Made by a program: the position numbers and the translations under genes. A stretch of 64,000 bases of DNA. It comes from Maylandia zebra. Lineage: Eukaryota > Chordata > Actinopteri > Cichliformes > Cichlidae. The stretch spans positions 20,816,560-20,880,559 of the forward strand of contig NC_135177.1 in assembly GCF_041146795.1 (NCBI RefSeq). Direction: 5' to 3'. The notes below the pieces were generated by a model, which worked only from the letters and a program-made list of their open reading frames with translations, was not told the origin of the DNA and searched no databases. Shown piece after piece: positions 22,191-50,180 of the stretch. Each line of letters starts with the position of its first letter. Within the stretch, counting starts at the first letter, position 1.

Positions 22191-24333
22191 GTGATAACCA
22201 GTGTTGGGTAAGTTACTTTAAATTAGCAACTGAGTTACATTACTAGTTACTTCTATCAAAAGTAATTCAGTTACTTCAAGTTACTTGTTACTTTCAAAGT
22301 AACTAGTTACTAGGGAAAGTAACTTTGGTTTTACTCTGAATTCTCTTGTTAATGTGTTTCTTCCATAACTTTGCCAGTCTTCTAGCTTGCTTACTTGCCA
22401 CAAGTGCACTGCGCCACCTACCAATAGAAATGAAAAAATAATGTGCATATTTCCACGAGAGAAATCCCACGCCTGGACCGTCATTGTGGGCGACCGTGGC
22501 TCAGGGGGTTGGGAATCGCATCTGTAACCGGAAGGTCGCCGGTTCGATCCCTGGGCTCTCTGTCCTGGTCTTTGTGTCCCTGGGCAAGACACTTTACCCT
22601 ACCGCCTACTGGTGTTGGTCAGAGGGGCCGATGGCGCGATATGGCAGCCTCGCTTCTGTCAGTCTGCCCCAGGGCAGCTGTGGCTACAACTGTAGCTTGC
22701 CTCCACCAGTGTGTGAGAGTGAATGAATAGTGGTATTGTAAAGCGCTTTGGGTGCCTTGAAAAGCGCTATATAAATCCAATCCATTATTATTGACTGCTG
22801 CCATGATTCTAGCCTACGTCACAGCGTCATGTGCGCCTTTTACATCCAATACAAAAACTGCAGTCGTGGTGCTTTCGATTGTACTCAGAACTCGGAAATT
22901 CTGCCTTCCGAATAGGAAGATGTAGGCAACACCAGACTGCAGATGAGCTGCATACAGGGCTGGACTGGGACAAAAAATCGGCCCGGGCATTTTGACTAGA
23001 GACCGGCTCACCATTATAGGAAAAATCATAAAGCCTTTGAATGAAAACAAACACTGTTGTGACAGTGATGTACACTGTTCTGATGGTATATATATGCATC
23101 AATCTATCAATCGTTTGTTGTAAAACTCAGATAATTATTTTTTTAAAGCTAGATATTTTAAATGAGAATAAGAAAGAAAAGTACTTCTTTGTGTTGTCTC
23201 CCCGTTAATGCCCTACATGGACCCCCTGGCAAAACTTTGCTAGACCCGCCCCTGCACAGTTACCAGCTGTCAGCTACTTAGAAAAGGATCCTGGTGTTAT
23301 TTGTCTCTCAGAAACAGTTCATAACTTCCCTTCAACTCATTCATGTCACCTAAAAGGTAAACCTGTTTCTCCATCACCTGTTCAGCTCTGATGATTCAGT
23401 AAGGACATCTCCTGGTTTCATCTTCATGTTTCCCTTTCACCACATAACCAAACCGATATCATGACCAGCAGCTTTACAGCTGTGGCTCCAGCAAACATCA
23501 GCTGATACTAGAAATTAATATTAAATAAATTCTAACAACAGCTGATCAAGCTTAAACGTGCTGCTGTTGTTTAACACGACCTCCACTGGTTTATTCTTTC
23601 TGGCGCAAAGTGGGCGATAAACAAACAAGAGAGAAAAGCCGATCAGCTGATCATTGATCAGTTTCATGATTGAAGTAGAAACAGGAGAGGGAGGGGGAGA
23701 GAATGAGAGAAGAAGAGGCAGCTGTGCAGCAAAGACAGAATAACTCCAGCTTTGTGTCTTTTTCATTGTAGCTGAAGTCCGGGACAAACTGCATTCTTTT
23801 TCACCTCAATACGAAACGCTTAATATTTTCTCTTAGGGGACGGTTGGCAACTCTAATAATTAACCTTATGAACAAAATAAAGTTCAACATCAGTAACATC
23901 ATAGCACCCACCCAGCTGTATAGAAACTCAGTCAGGCTCGCTAGTACCCAGTATGAAAAAGTCAGCATAACGAAAATAAACTCCACCTAAACTTGGTTCA
24001 TATCTGACCCAGATGGACTGCAGGTTATAACTTCTTACCTGAAGTTCAGTTCACACTTGGACCAGCGGCTGCCTCGGGTCTCTGCTCCTCCTGCCTCCCC
24101 TTCCCTCATCCACCTGCTGGCCTCCACCGCTTGCTGATGTTACTGAATCTGTGGAAGCTCCGCGACAGCCACCGCACGAAGTAACGAATAACGAGCCTAT
24201 CTAAATCCCAGTAACGACTAACACGTTCCTGATTTTGGCATAATAACTAGTTACCGTGCTCGTTACCACAATAATAACGTCGTTGCTGTAACACGTTACT
24301 TAATAACGCGTTAGTCCCAACACTGGTGATAAC
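22191..24333. mobile_element. Non-autonomous hAT-type transposon with exact 8-bp target duplication
   Basis: The element spans 22199-24325 (2127 bp). It starts CAGTGTTGGG and ends with the reverse complement CCCAACACTG, and it is flanked on both sides by GTGATAAC (22191-22198 and 24326-24333). The subterminal regions are dense in GTTACT/AGTAAC words, typical of the dispersed fish repeat whose ends read CAGTGTTGGG. An 8-bp duplication and CAG...CTG ends are hAT hallmarks. No transposase frame is present. A tRNA-derived SINE is nested at about 22487-22793. It lies between the convergent GALNT1 and TMEM245 genes. Confidence 0.88.
22487..22793 (+). mobile_element. tRNA-derived SINE nested in the hAT element
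   Basis: The head has a pol III A-box-like TGGCTCAGGGGGTTGGG near 22497 and a good B box, GGTTCGATCCC, at 22541-22551. A body with GGGCAAGACACTTTACCC follows. The 3' module reads AAAGCGCTTTGGGTGCCTTG then AAAAGCGCTATATAAATCC, ending in an ATT-rich tail. A second copy in reverse orientation is at 60706-60905. Confidence 0.85.
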
Positions 24334-24358
24334 ACATTTCAGATAAACATTACACATT

Positions 24359-25436
24359 TAAAGGGTGGGCCTTTTATATGGATACACGGTAATAAAATGG
24401 TAATGCTTGGTGATATTAAAGTCCTGTTTGTGGCACATTAGTATATGTGAGGGGGCAAACTCCTCAAGATGGGTGGTGACCATGGTGGCCATTTAGAAGT
24501 CGGCCAACTTTTGTTTTTTCAATAGGAAGAGGGCCATGTGACACATCAAACTTATTGGTAATGTCACAAGAAAAACAATGGTCTGCTTGGTTTCAACGTA
24601 ACTTTATTCTTTCATGAGTTATTTACAAGTTTCTGAGCACTTATAAAATGTGTTTAGTGTGCTGCCCATTGTGTGCTGCCCACTCTTCACACACTGATAG
24701 CATCACCGCAGGAGAAATGCCAGCACAGGCATCCAGTATCCGTAGTTTCAGGTGCTGCACATCTCGTATCTTCACACCATAGACAATTGCCTTCAGAAGA
24801 CCCCAAAGAGAAAAGTCTAAGGGGGTCAGATCGGGAGACCTTGGGGGCCATTCAACTGGCCCACGACGACCAATCCACTTTCCAGGAAACTGTTTATCTA
24901 GGAATGCTCGGACCTGGCACCCATAATGTGGTGGTGCACCATCTTGCTGGAAAAACTCAGGGAACGTGCCAGCTTCAGTGCATAAAGAGGGAAACACATC
25001 ATCATGTAGCAATTTCAAATATCCAGTGGCCTTGAGGTTTCCATTGATGAAGAATGGACCCACTATCGTTGTACCATTCACATAAAAGTTTGCCTCATCA
25101 CTGAAGAAAATCTTCTGCGTGAACTGAGCGTCCTGTTCCAATTTTTGTTTTGCCCATTCTGCAAATTCTGTGCGCCGATCTGGGTCATCCTCGTTGAGAT
25201 GCTGCAGTAGCTGGAGTTTGTAAGGGTGCCATTTGTGAGTAGCTAATATCCGCCGAAGGGCTGTTCGACTAATGCCACTCTCCAGTGACATGCGGCGAGT
25301 GCTACGCTGTGGGCTCTTGCTGAATGACGCTAGGACAGCCACTGATGTTTCTTCATTAGTGACAGTTTTCTTGCGTCCACACTTTGGCAAATACAACACT
25401 GAACCAGTTTCACGAAACTTAGCAAGCAGTTTCATC
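24359..25436 (-). mobile_element. Mariner/IS630-type transposase gene with in-frame internal deletion
   Basis: The - strand ORF 24641-25435 (264 codons) encodes a DDE transposase. It has an N-terminal helix-turn-helix region (RRMSLESGISRTALRRIL), then SDEANFY with the first catalytic Asp, FFQQDGAPPH with the second, and WPPRSPDLTPLDFSLWG with the third. There are 36 residues between the second and third Asp. The sequence jumps from FYVNG to TTIVGPFF, where relatives carry some 35 residues more including the WCGI-type strand, so part of the RNase H fold is missing. The N-terminus starts inside the first helix-turn-helix, so the copy is also 5'-truncated. Its 3' flank (24359-24640) belongs to the same repeat. 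It is inactive as read, yet otherwise free of stops, suggesting recent arrival. Confidence 0.82.
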
Positions 25437-27641
25437 TATTTAATCTAAAAAGGACAATACAAGACAGTCAAAGTCACTGCAGTTTAGATCATGTTTATTG
25501 TATCAGTGCATGTCCAGTATTAATAAAAAAACAAAACCACAGCATCAGTACAAAAGGAAAACTACAGTATTGGGTTGAAACTCATAGCACATCACACTGT
25601 CCCACTCTCAGACAGCTAACATGGTAGCCATGTCTGATCAGTCACATTGCATACGAGTCATCTGCTTCTTTATTAAAGCTTCAAGTGACCTGCTTTACAC
25701 TCTCCTCTCAGACAAGTGGCTCTGACTCGAGTTACAGTGTGGCGCACGAAGTGCAAGAGCAAAAGAGGTTAAAATAGGATTTGAGGTGTGTGAAGTCTAA
25801 ACTGTCAATGAAATCTTGTGACCGGGACAACAGTCGCAGCCCTAAAAAAACTTAAAAGGAAACAAAAAAAACTTGAAAGTGCTTCACAAAATCACTCAAT
25901 CAAGATTTTCTGAGTGCAAAGGTGAGAGATCAGCAGAGAATGTAAGGAATTAAAAACTTGGTTTCACACATACGTGTACAAAACAATCTTAATCTTTAAA
26001 TATATTCAAAATAAAATAAAATAAAAAACATCCTCTGATAATGGAACCAGACTAAAATCTGATTGTAAGATGTGTAATCTGATCCATTAGAAGTAGTCAT
26101 CATCATCAGTCTAAACCTGTAGCCAATAAAAATAGATTATTTTTATTATTAATAATAACTGAATCGTACAAACAAAAAAAGACAAACAGTGGTAACAAAG
26201 CTTGGTTCAGTAAAGCAGGAGTGAACACCGTTGTCAAAGCTGAGAATGTCACAGCTACGATCACGGAATCGTGAATAACACAGTAACTAAAGAGTAAAAA
26301 TTAAAACGGTTAAATGGGACCTATCCTTATTTTCTATCGGTCGTGTATCATAGTGTTTATACTACTATCCAATTACAGTGATCATATTAAATGTGCATCA
26401 AAAAATGAGGTAAATGTATATAAAACTAATCTTTATGAGAGGCAATCATTTTGCCAACTCCTGACATCAGCTTGGCACAGATTTCCTTGTATGGTGATTA
26501 GGAGGCGGGGTTTATGAGCACTGGCTTCTGTGTGGAAGCCAGGCCAGGGGAAGCCAATCAGAAGAAAGAGGGCTTCTTCAAACAGCAGGTGAACTTAGCA
26601 GCTGTGTCAGGGTCCATTTATGTTCCTCGCCCTTGTGAACAACGCCGAGCTTTGATGTCGTTTTGGCCAGTGCTACACCGCTTAACTTATGTAACCTCGT
26701 GCAGCAGCTGCCACAGATTACACAGAGGGAGATGTTACAGCAGGTTGAAAGGGAGAAAAGAAATCTTCTGATTTCTTTGGTTCTGGTTTTGACTTCTTAC
26801 CAGCACTGACATGGACTTTTTGTCTGAGTAGCGACACCTATCGTTCAGGAGAATACTGTAGCGAGTCCTTGCACCCTCGGCGCTGGTGTAACTGGTACAG
26901 AGCTGTGGCGATGTCACTGCACATACAGTGGCCAATGCTTCGAGAGTGTGATGTCAGTTTTAACGAAATACTCATTTATAGTCTCACAATACGAATATGT
27001 AGCTAGAAATAAGCATAATAACAGGTCCCTGTCTAATTACTCAGTTACTTGAGTCACATGAGACAACAACTGTGGCAAGAAGTTTTGTTTTTTTTTTAGA
27101 AAACCTGCCTTTACTACAAACTCTACTTGAGCCTCCATTAGGAGAGAGGTAGGGAGTACAAATACTGCACAACCACGTACAGTAGCACAGATACAGCCAA
27201 GGAGTGCAGGCTGGAAATCAGGGGTCTTGTAGATAAAATATATCATCTTACAGTTCACCACAAATGACACAGTAATTTTTAGGCATTTCTCAATATCACA
27301 AAACAAATTAGGCACTGAGTTTTGAGCGATGATGCGATTAGCATCGATGGCTCCACCTTACACAATCGTAAACCCAATGTGATGTCATTGGTCCAAGTTT
27401 GGGATTAGGGTGCATGCTTACAGGAGTTTTTGTGTGCTGCTGAATGAAAGGAGCTGGTGCCATATCGCTCTGAGAAACCGTTCAGCTAAGCACATAGCAT
27501 CATGGGTGACCAGCTGCTATGCCTCTTTTTCAGTCAGGGCGTCCCTATGGAGTCAGGCCACACAGGGAGGAGCTTCAGGGAGGGGAGCAAGTCCCCTGAG
27601 GAATCAGCCTATAGGAAGCTGGATGTCGTTTCCTCATGTGC
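25437..27641. other. TMEM245 3' flank (probable 3' UTR plus intergenic)
   Basis: The part nearest 27641 is probably the TMEM245 3' UTR on the - strand. TTTATT words (poly-A signals on the - strand) occur at several places, for example near 25671 and 26134. No coding sequence with similarity was found, and short ORFs such as 26735-26935 carry no family signature. Confidence 0.45.
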
Positions 27642-42951
<15,310 letters not shown>

Positions 42952-45655
42952 TTATGGCGTCCCCATCAGCAGGTAGAAGGTGAGAGCTACTATGAGCAGT
43001 AAGCAGAGGGGAGAATTAAATGTCTGATAAGCTGTGGAGGGCATGAAGATGTCCACGTACTTATAGATGCTGATCATGTGCTCGCTGACTGGAGGACTGT
43101 CAATGTCGTGCCTCGTGATGGAACCTGTTGGACAGGTAAGATGAAGGAGATGTCACGGGCAAGGGCTAAAAAAATGGGCAGTGTAATCTGACGCTAAAGA
43201 CTCATCGCTCACCTTGAATAGCAGGTCCCCATGCAAACAGGTAGTACCACGAGAGGTGTAAGTCCACAAGCGTTTCCTCTCGTGGGACGTATAACGGTCG
43301 CTTGAAACGGCAGGTGACGCGGTTGTTCTCAAATATGCCCTCTTCGTCTCGAGCCGGATTCCTCTTGATCTCCTTGGCCCACTGGCCGACGTTGTAGAAG
43401 TGATGTATCCGCACGCGCCCGTTATCATCGTGCACACAGGCCATAACATCGTCTCCTCCCTAAGGAGACAAAGAGTGTTATTTCCAAAATGTGCATAAAT
43501 TTAGTTCTTGAAAAAACTGACCATTATGATACAGTCAAGGTAAAATATACACTTCCAGGCCAGTTCATTAAAAAAAAAATACCCATGAGCCAGTCACATG
43601 GCTCAGTGCATTTAAGCATTTAAACATTTAAGATATTAAGATGACCTTCTGAAGTCCAAAATGAACATCAGAATTGGGAAGAAAAGTGATTTAAGTGACT
43701 TTGAACTTGGTTGCTGGTGCCAGACAGACTAATCTGAGTATTTCAGAAACTGCTGATCGGCTGGGATTTTCCCCATGTAAACATCTCTATGTTTTCCAAA
43801 GAATTCCTTGTAAAAGAAAATATCCAGTGAGCAGCCATTCTTGAGATTGTTGCTGAATATATTTATCCCTTTATTGGCACACTGTACCTATCCTCTGATG
43901 GCTGCCTCCAGCAAGATAACACAACATGTCTTAAAGCTCAAATTGTGTCAAACTGGGTTCTTGAAAATGACAACGAGTTCACTGTACTTAAAGGGCCTCC
44001 ATAGTCACCAGATCTCAATCTAATGGAGCTCCTTTGGGATATGGTGAATTGGAGATTTCCATCACAGATGTTCATCTGAGAAATCTGCAGCAACTGTGAT
44101 GCATGCATGCAGCATGATATTGCATGTGATGCAATATCATGCTTTTAGTCTTCGCAAAAAGTTACATAAATGTTGCTCCAGGACTGTGGTTGCAACGTAT
44201 CAGTCGCACTGTTGTGATGTCAATGTTTTGACCTGGGGGAAAAAACAGCACAAGCTTCGCCTCATTGGATTAAATTGTGAAAGGGTTTACTTTAACCCAA
44301 ACAATGTTTTTATTAAACAAACTGGCTAATAAATTAATATATGTTTTTTTAAGTTTTGAAACATTGACACAGAGAGTTTATTGTGGAGACCTGCTGAGTC
44401 ACTGAATTTCATATTTAATTGGTTCAATCTCTTACAGTCAAAAAAATTCTTATCCATGAGTTTGACGTGGGACTGCTAATTCTTCTGTACCCTGAAGCGA
44501 TAAAACAAAAAAATCATAATTATATGCAGCCCAAAAGATACAAACACATGGTTTTCTGTCCCAAATAAGACACAAGACCTGTGTAACTTTTAGCAGTCAG
44601 AGATGTTGCAGAGCTGCTCACCATTTTCTTATCAGATGAGAAACCTACAGCCACCCAGCCATCCGTATCTGCGCTCAGCTCAAACTCCACATCTGTCCCG
44701 ATGCGACGATAACTCAGAAAGTAGTCACACGTCTCTGCATCGCACCCCGGCTTCCCGTACCTGAGTGCAGATAAATAAATGCAAATGCTCACAGTCATTC
44801 ACTAGAGATAAGATCTCAGCTGGGCAGACAGAGCTCATCTAAACAAATGAGGACACTTTTTAAAAGAAACTGAATCCAGGTTACAAAGAAGAAAAATTAG
44901 CTTGCTGAGCGTTCCCATGTTTAGCTCTGGCTCTCTGACGTCAGGAGCATCTGGGATGAAGGACCCCCAGGGATTACAGTAACACTCGAGCTCTTTTTAG
45001 AGAAAGACAGAGGTGGATCTCTAACCTTATGCAGCCCTTTGTTACTCCACAGTCGCTGACTTTGATCTTGGCAAAGGGGTCAACTGGGGGTGCTGTGGGG
45101 AATGGGTAACCTGCGAAACACAGCAAATAAGTAAATAAATAACGTGAATTTTGTTGATTACACACTAAATAGCTGATACATGTATTCAGTGATGAAGGCC
45201 AACTGAGGAGAGGCCATCTGCACTCTGTGTGTGGGTGAGGAGAAGGAAGGGGTGGGCAGCTACCATCTGGGAGCTGGCCTGGGTGCTGAAAGGCCTCATA
45301 TTGAGGTGACAGGTTGGATGCAAGACAACACTGGCACATATTAACCTTTGTCCTGCCCGTGCTAGGCCCTGTGTGCTTGTGTGTGGGAAAAAAAGCATGC
45401 AAACAAAACCACTAGCTGCTCATCTTTAGTGGACTGAGTGACATCCTCACCATCATCGGACAGATATCTGGACTCCAGAAACTCGGAGGCGAAGGTGCTG
45501 TAGGAGTCCTTGTGAGGCTCTTGGTGTCCAGGCTCTCCGTGCTCTCCGTGGCCAGTCCGGAGTGCTCCCTCATCGGTGGGGCTCGGCGCGACCCCCCACC
45601 ATCCAGCGTGGATCAGCAGCACCGAAAGCTGCACAAGCCTCCGCAGGAAAATCAT
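42952..45655 (-). CDS. frrs1l: FRRS1L, DOMON-domain AMPA-receptor assembly protein
   Basis: In mammals FRRS1L is a brain ER/membrane protein needed for biogenesis of AMPA-type glutamate receptors. Exons on the - strand are 45655-45451, 45110-45026, 44760-44622, 43459-43213 and 43124-42952 (stop TAA). Phases join to 282 residues. The start at 45655 is chosen because it begins a signal peptide ([20 protein letters not shown]). An in-frame ATG 16 codons upstream would put hydrophobic residues before it. The DOMON domain covers roughly residues 95-230, with conserved [34 protein letters not shown] and [14 protein letters not shown]. The C-terminus [16 protein letters not shown] is the membrane anchor. 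The middle and C-terminal exons are almost identical to human, and the exon-1 linker has diverged. The neighbour is TMEM245, as in human. Confidence 0.96.
43550..44105 (+). mobile_element. Degraded Tc1-like transposon, copy 3, internally deleted
   Basis: A TA at 43548-43549 precedes a terminal-repeat-like CACTTCCAGGCCAGTTCATT. Family words follow (GAAGAAAAGTGATTTAAGTG, CTGATGGCTGCCTCCAGCAA, CACCAGATCTCAATCTAATG). The middle of the transposase is missing and the 3' end stops at a small palindrome. It lies in the intron of FRRS1L between its third and fourth coding exons. Confidence 0.72.
44110..44140. repeat. Perfect 14-bp inverted repeat at the 3' break of the Tc1 relic
   Basis: GCATGATATTGCAT (44110-44123), loop GTG, then its exact reverse complement (44127-44140). 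Confidence 0.9.
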
Positions 45656-48221
45656 GACCAACAAAAAAGGGAACGCTGGTAAAACAATAAATACAAAAAA
45701 CAAAAACGGTTAAACCGATCTGGAAGAAAACTGGATGTCCATCACTGTTTGAATTTCTGCATCTTCGCAGGTTTCCTTGCAGCGTCACAAAACCGTCTCC
45801 TCATCCTGTTTATTCGCAGGGATGCGAGGGGACACCGCGTCTGATTAGGAGGCTAATCCAGCTCTAAATTACCCAGATTCGTAATCTTACCATCGAATTC
45901 AGCTACACGCCCATAATCCTCTTTGAAACCGCAGTCCTGATGGCTTCTAGAGCTCATTAATCTTTTCATAGGCTATTTTTCGGTGTTGGGCCGGATGAAT
46001 GGTATCGCCCAGCCGCCCTCTCCTCTCGTCTCCTCAGTCAATCACAGTAACGTCCAATGAGCAGACGCTACGTGCTGCTGTCACCATCGATCAATTGGAG
46101 ATTGAACAACGTTTCCACAACAGCTGACACAGTATTTCACATGTTTGGAGTATAAGATGATGCAATGTAAAATAATTAGCCTGTAGAGTAAGATTTTATT
46201 GCCTCGGCTGCAATCGGAATTTTAGTCCTAGTCACTGACACCAAATATACCACAGAGCTTCTATTGTTCTGACGAGCTATGCGTTAAATTGTGTTTATTC
46301 ATCCAAAATTTGGAAGTAATCTAATCTAACCTAACCTAAAAATTACCAATCATGTTTGCACTCCTCTCTCCGAAAATTATTTACTGAAGACACGAATTTA
46401 AGCTGTTCCTTTTACACTGTTTTTCCTCTTGTTTTTAATCTATATCACTCTGCTTGTTATATGTGCATATATGCGATTTTTAAAAGGTCCAGATTCTGTT
46501 CCATAAAAAATGGTTGCATATCCACTATGTTCACATGCGCTCTCTGGGAGTATTATACGTCATTTCTAAATGTGGTGCTTAATGTCACTACGTGTCAGTC
46601 CAGGTAGCTACATATAAGTGAGCATTCAAAGTGAGCAGGGACTTTTTAGCTGGGCATGATCGTGGACATACTTTGAGTAGATATGTGACCTTACATTAAT
46701 TTATCATAACAAGTACTTTTGCATCCACACATCCATTTTCTGCCAGGTATCTGAGTCCTGGGTCTACTCCGTGTAATCTTCCTGACACTTCCCCTTGGAC
46801 AGGCGACCAGATGGTATCTTATGTCGCAGCTGACTATAGTCAGATCCTACAGTCGGGTACCTCGGCCCACCGAAAAAGAAAAAGAGGCTCTGTCCCGTTT
46901 TCTCTGTGAGTGCACAAAGTCACAGTCCTGCCACTTGATGGCGACATAAATCCACGGTTTGCTCTTTTTTTGAACTTTTATTTAGTTTCATCATAGAATC
47001 ATACAGAGCATCTTACACTTTACTTTGCTGTACTTTATCAACAAATCTGTAAAGAAGAGCCAGATGAAAAAATTCTGGTAAGTCCCAAATTTAATGTCAA
47101 GTCGCTGACGTACAAGACAAAGACGAAAAAATAAATAAACCAGGAGGATCTGCAGCAGATGGGAATTATAAATGCCCGTAAATCATTCCAAGTGCCCCTA
47201 ACGCAGAAGGGTGACATCAAAATGTTATGTCCATACATAAACACTTATCAAAAGTATCTGCAAATCTAAAGTTTATTTTAGAAAAACAAAATGGATAGTA
47301 TTATTTTACATTTTTATTAAAAATAAATCAGCAAGTGTGTGGTTGATAAAATTACCTAAATGTAAACACAAGGAAAGACCAAAAAGAGAAAGTCACTTGA
47401 ATTTAATACTTCAGTGTTTTTGTTAAAACAAGGCAAGTTGAAATCCATCAGAGTTTAAGATTTTTGGCAGCAACAGCAGGTAAGGATTTCACCAGTAATG
47501 CTGTGAATCTTTGCTGTTCATGTCTGTGTCCTGTGGGTGATGCTGATGTATCACTGTGTAAAACTGACTAAAAGTGTATCTAGACTGCAGCGACTGTCAG
47601 AGATGTCTGAGTGACATCCATGGTCGCACAGCCTGACAGAGTAAAAAACATTTTTCTAAATAAATCAGAACTCCCAAAGTCAGACTGATATTGACTCAAA
47701 TTTTGTTTCATAGTATGAACCTTCTGTGGGACTATGAACCTTTTAAAAGATTGCTTTTGCAGCCTGATCTTTCATGCATGTCTTAGTATGTCTTCGTGCA
47801 TGTATGCATGTATGTATCTGTAAGCTTATGTCAGGTCTGGGTCTATAAAGCACCACTCATGCATGTAAAGCATGTGCGTGTCATACGTGTGCATACATAC
47901 TAGAGTGTGTGACCTTTAACCTCTCTGCTCTTCACATCATCTCTCTCTTTGCAGACACAAATCAGCCTGATCAAATGCTTCTCTTGGTCTCAATCCGCCC
48001 AATTATCCCTTGTTTATCCTCCTATTATTTCCACCTCCACCTCAGCCCTCTCTCCCTGTCTCTCTCACCCTCTCTCTCTCTCTCTCTCTCTCCTTCCCAA
48101 TTACCGTTCCATGTAGGGGGCATTGCTTGCTGGGTAATGAGGGATTCTGGGCATACCAATCTTAGCTTAATAGCCTTAAAGGGCCACTCATTAACACAAA
48201 CACTTACTCTGACTCTCTCTT

Positions 48222-48222
<1 letters not shown>
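45656..48222. other. Region upstream of FRRS1L
   Basis: The first 200-300 bp include the FRRS1L 5' UTR and promoter, moderately CpG-rich. The rest is AT-rich with no recognised gene. A short damaged repeat near 46735-46830 (CATCCATTTTCTGCCAGG) resembles common fish retroposon ends. A CT-rich run lies at 48046-48093. Confidence 0.45.

Positions 48223-48295
<73 letters not shown>
48223..48295. repeat. (CA)36 microsatellite
   Basis: Uninterrupted CA run of about 73 bp. It is preceded by a TC-rich tract, so reading frames here are artefacts of the repeat. Confidence 0.95.
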
Positions 48296-48298
<3 letters not shown>

Positions 48299-49089
48299 TC
48301 CACACTGATCCATCCCCATACATCATCCCATAGATAGAGATGGAGTGACAGAAGCAGAGAATGAGCGAGGGACTCAATGGAAGCGGTAGGAGAGAGAGAA
48401 AGAGAGAAAGGGAGAATGAGAGAGGAGAGGAAGGATATGTGGGGAAGGGGGAGTGGTGTGGGTCTGGTAAATGTCAGTGGTGTGTCTCCTGGGCCTGAGA
48501 GATGAGTTAGTGACAGCAGAACAATGGCGGCGGGATCCATTCAGAAACGCAGCTGCTCTGAGTGCATGCCTGGATCTTTCTTCTGCTTAGCTGTCAACCA
48601 GCACTTGTAAAGCCACAGCTTTAACTCACACTAACAGAAAATATTGCATGAGTGGTCCATTCAGCAGCTGCACACAGCTGTGCATGTGGACACACAAGGT
48701 AAGCTCTGCATGTTATGGAGGATCAGCAGCAACGTGAATGGCTAAGTCAGGGCTGTCAGCCAATAAGAGTTTCTGCAGACTGAAAAGTGGCCACTGGAAC
48801 ATAAGTCTTGCATCCTTCTTCTTTCCCTCTGTCACCTTATAGCATACATCCTATGGATTATGGATGGCCAAAACCGATCATATATCTGATATTACAAGTA
48901 TTGCTCATGTAGTCCAAACTCAATATAGCATATTCCTCATTTCCTATAGAGGTTTTTGTCCAACTGCGGTTTAAAAAGGGGTGAGATTTTAGGTTTAAGA
49001 GCTGTCTTTAATTAGGACAAATACGGGTACTGCAAGTTATTCTTGAGTCTCCCACATACACTAAAGACCCAAAAATCTCAGATGCACAC

Positions 49090-50180
49090 GGTTGTTTATG
49101 TTAATATTACCTTTATTTAACCAGGAAGTTGCATTCAAATTTCTTTCAAAGGAAAGACTTGGCCAAGGTAGATGCTGTACAATCTCAAAACATTTAAAAA
49201 ATGACACACATAAACAACACAAAATGCAGGGAGTACAACATAATATACAATACAAAAAATGCCAATTACATAAAATATGAATGGCCTCACAAGAAAAACA
49301 TCTACAGGTTTCATTCACTGCATTCCTTATGAAACTTTCACCAACAGATACAGGCATGTTCATTTATTGCTTTCTGGAAATTATTAAATGTCCAAGGTAC
49401 ATAGTAAGTGAACACTGTTTTCCACAGATCTGTCAGAACTTTAGTTATGTCTGAGCAACCATTTAGAGGAGCATATGGTATGCTGCTGGACTTAGAATCA
49501 GAGAAAAATATACCAGTGCTGTTTTTTTGCAAATAGTGACGGCCAGCCCATCAAATCACACAGAGTCCAGGGGTGAATGCAGTGATGATTGCATTTATAA
49601 TAAAACATAGAGGTGTATGGCTCAGTAAAGCTGAGGCAGAAACATCCATATATCAAACAGTGAATCCATGTAACCATCATAGGTAGAAAAGTAGCTTCCA
49701 CAAGTATTTTTATTTGAAAAAAGGGTAAGGCAAGAATTATTTGATTCACCATCAGATGTCAGATTTGTGGGTGAATTTTTGTGAATACCACAAATTTTGT
49801 TTTTAAATAAAGCTCTTGTATTGCATTCCCTACAGAGAGTGCATGTGTGAATATGATAATATCGTCAGCATAAAGATGTATTTTTGCTGAAATTTTATTT
49901 GCCCAGATTTTTTTGTTTAAATGAACCCTGTGGGACACCAGTAGTTATCTCAAGAAAATCAGATTTATGGCACTCTGCATATACAGACTGATTTTGATTT
50001 ACAAGATTTCAGAATTTCTTCACAGCCTTAGGACCAAAACCAGCATTATTAAGTTTTTTAATCAACACTTCATTATCCACAAATAAGGCAACCCAATGTA
50101 CTGTCCAGGACACCTATGAGATCATTTGTCACAGCTCTAGCAGCAGTAATGGTATGTGCCCTATCCTGAAACCAAAAATC
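49090..50180 (-). mobile_element. Degraded non-LTR retrotransposon (reverse-transcriptase relic)
   Basis: On the - strand, a segment near 49922-49945 reads EITTGVPQGS and another near 49845-49873 reads LYADDIIIF. These are two core reverse-transcriptase motifs, with about 50 bases between them instead of the usual longer spacing. The 3' side ends in TTTATTTAACCAGG-like sequence near 49110 (+ strand spelling), a known fish LINE/SINE ending. Frames are broken. Confidence 0.55.

Noticed and set aside
26735-26935. - strand ORF as a possible last TMEM245 exon
   Set aside because: It has no similarity to the known C-terminus, and a phase-matched exon with the RTF..D tail exists closer, at 27642-27690.
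48025-48540. Long ORFs on both strands around 48.2 kb
   Set aside because: They are translations of a CA/TG microsatellite and flanking CT-rich simple sequence.
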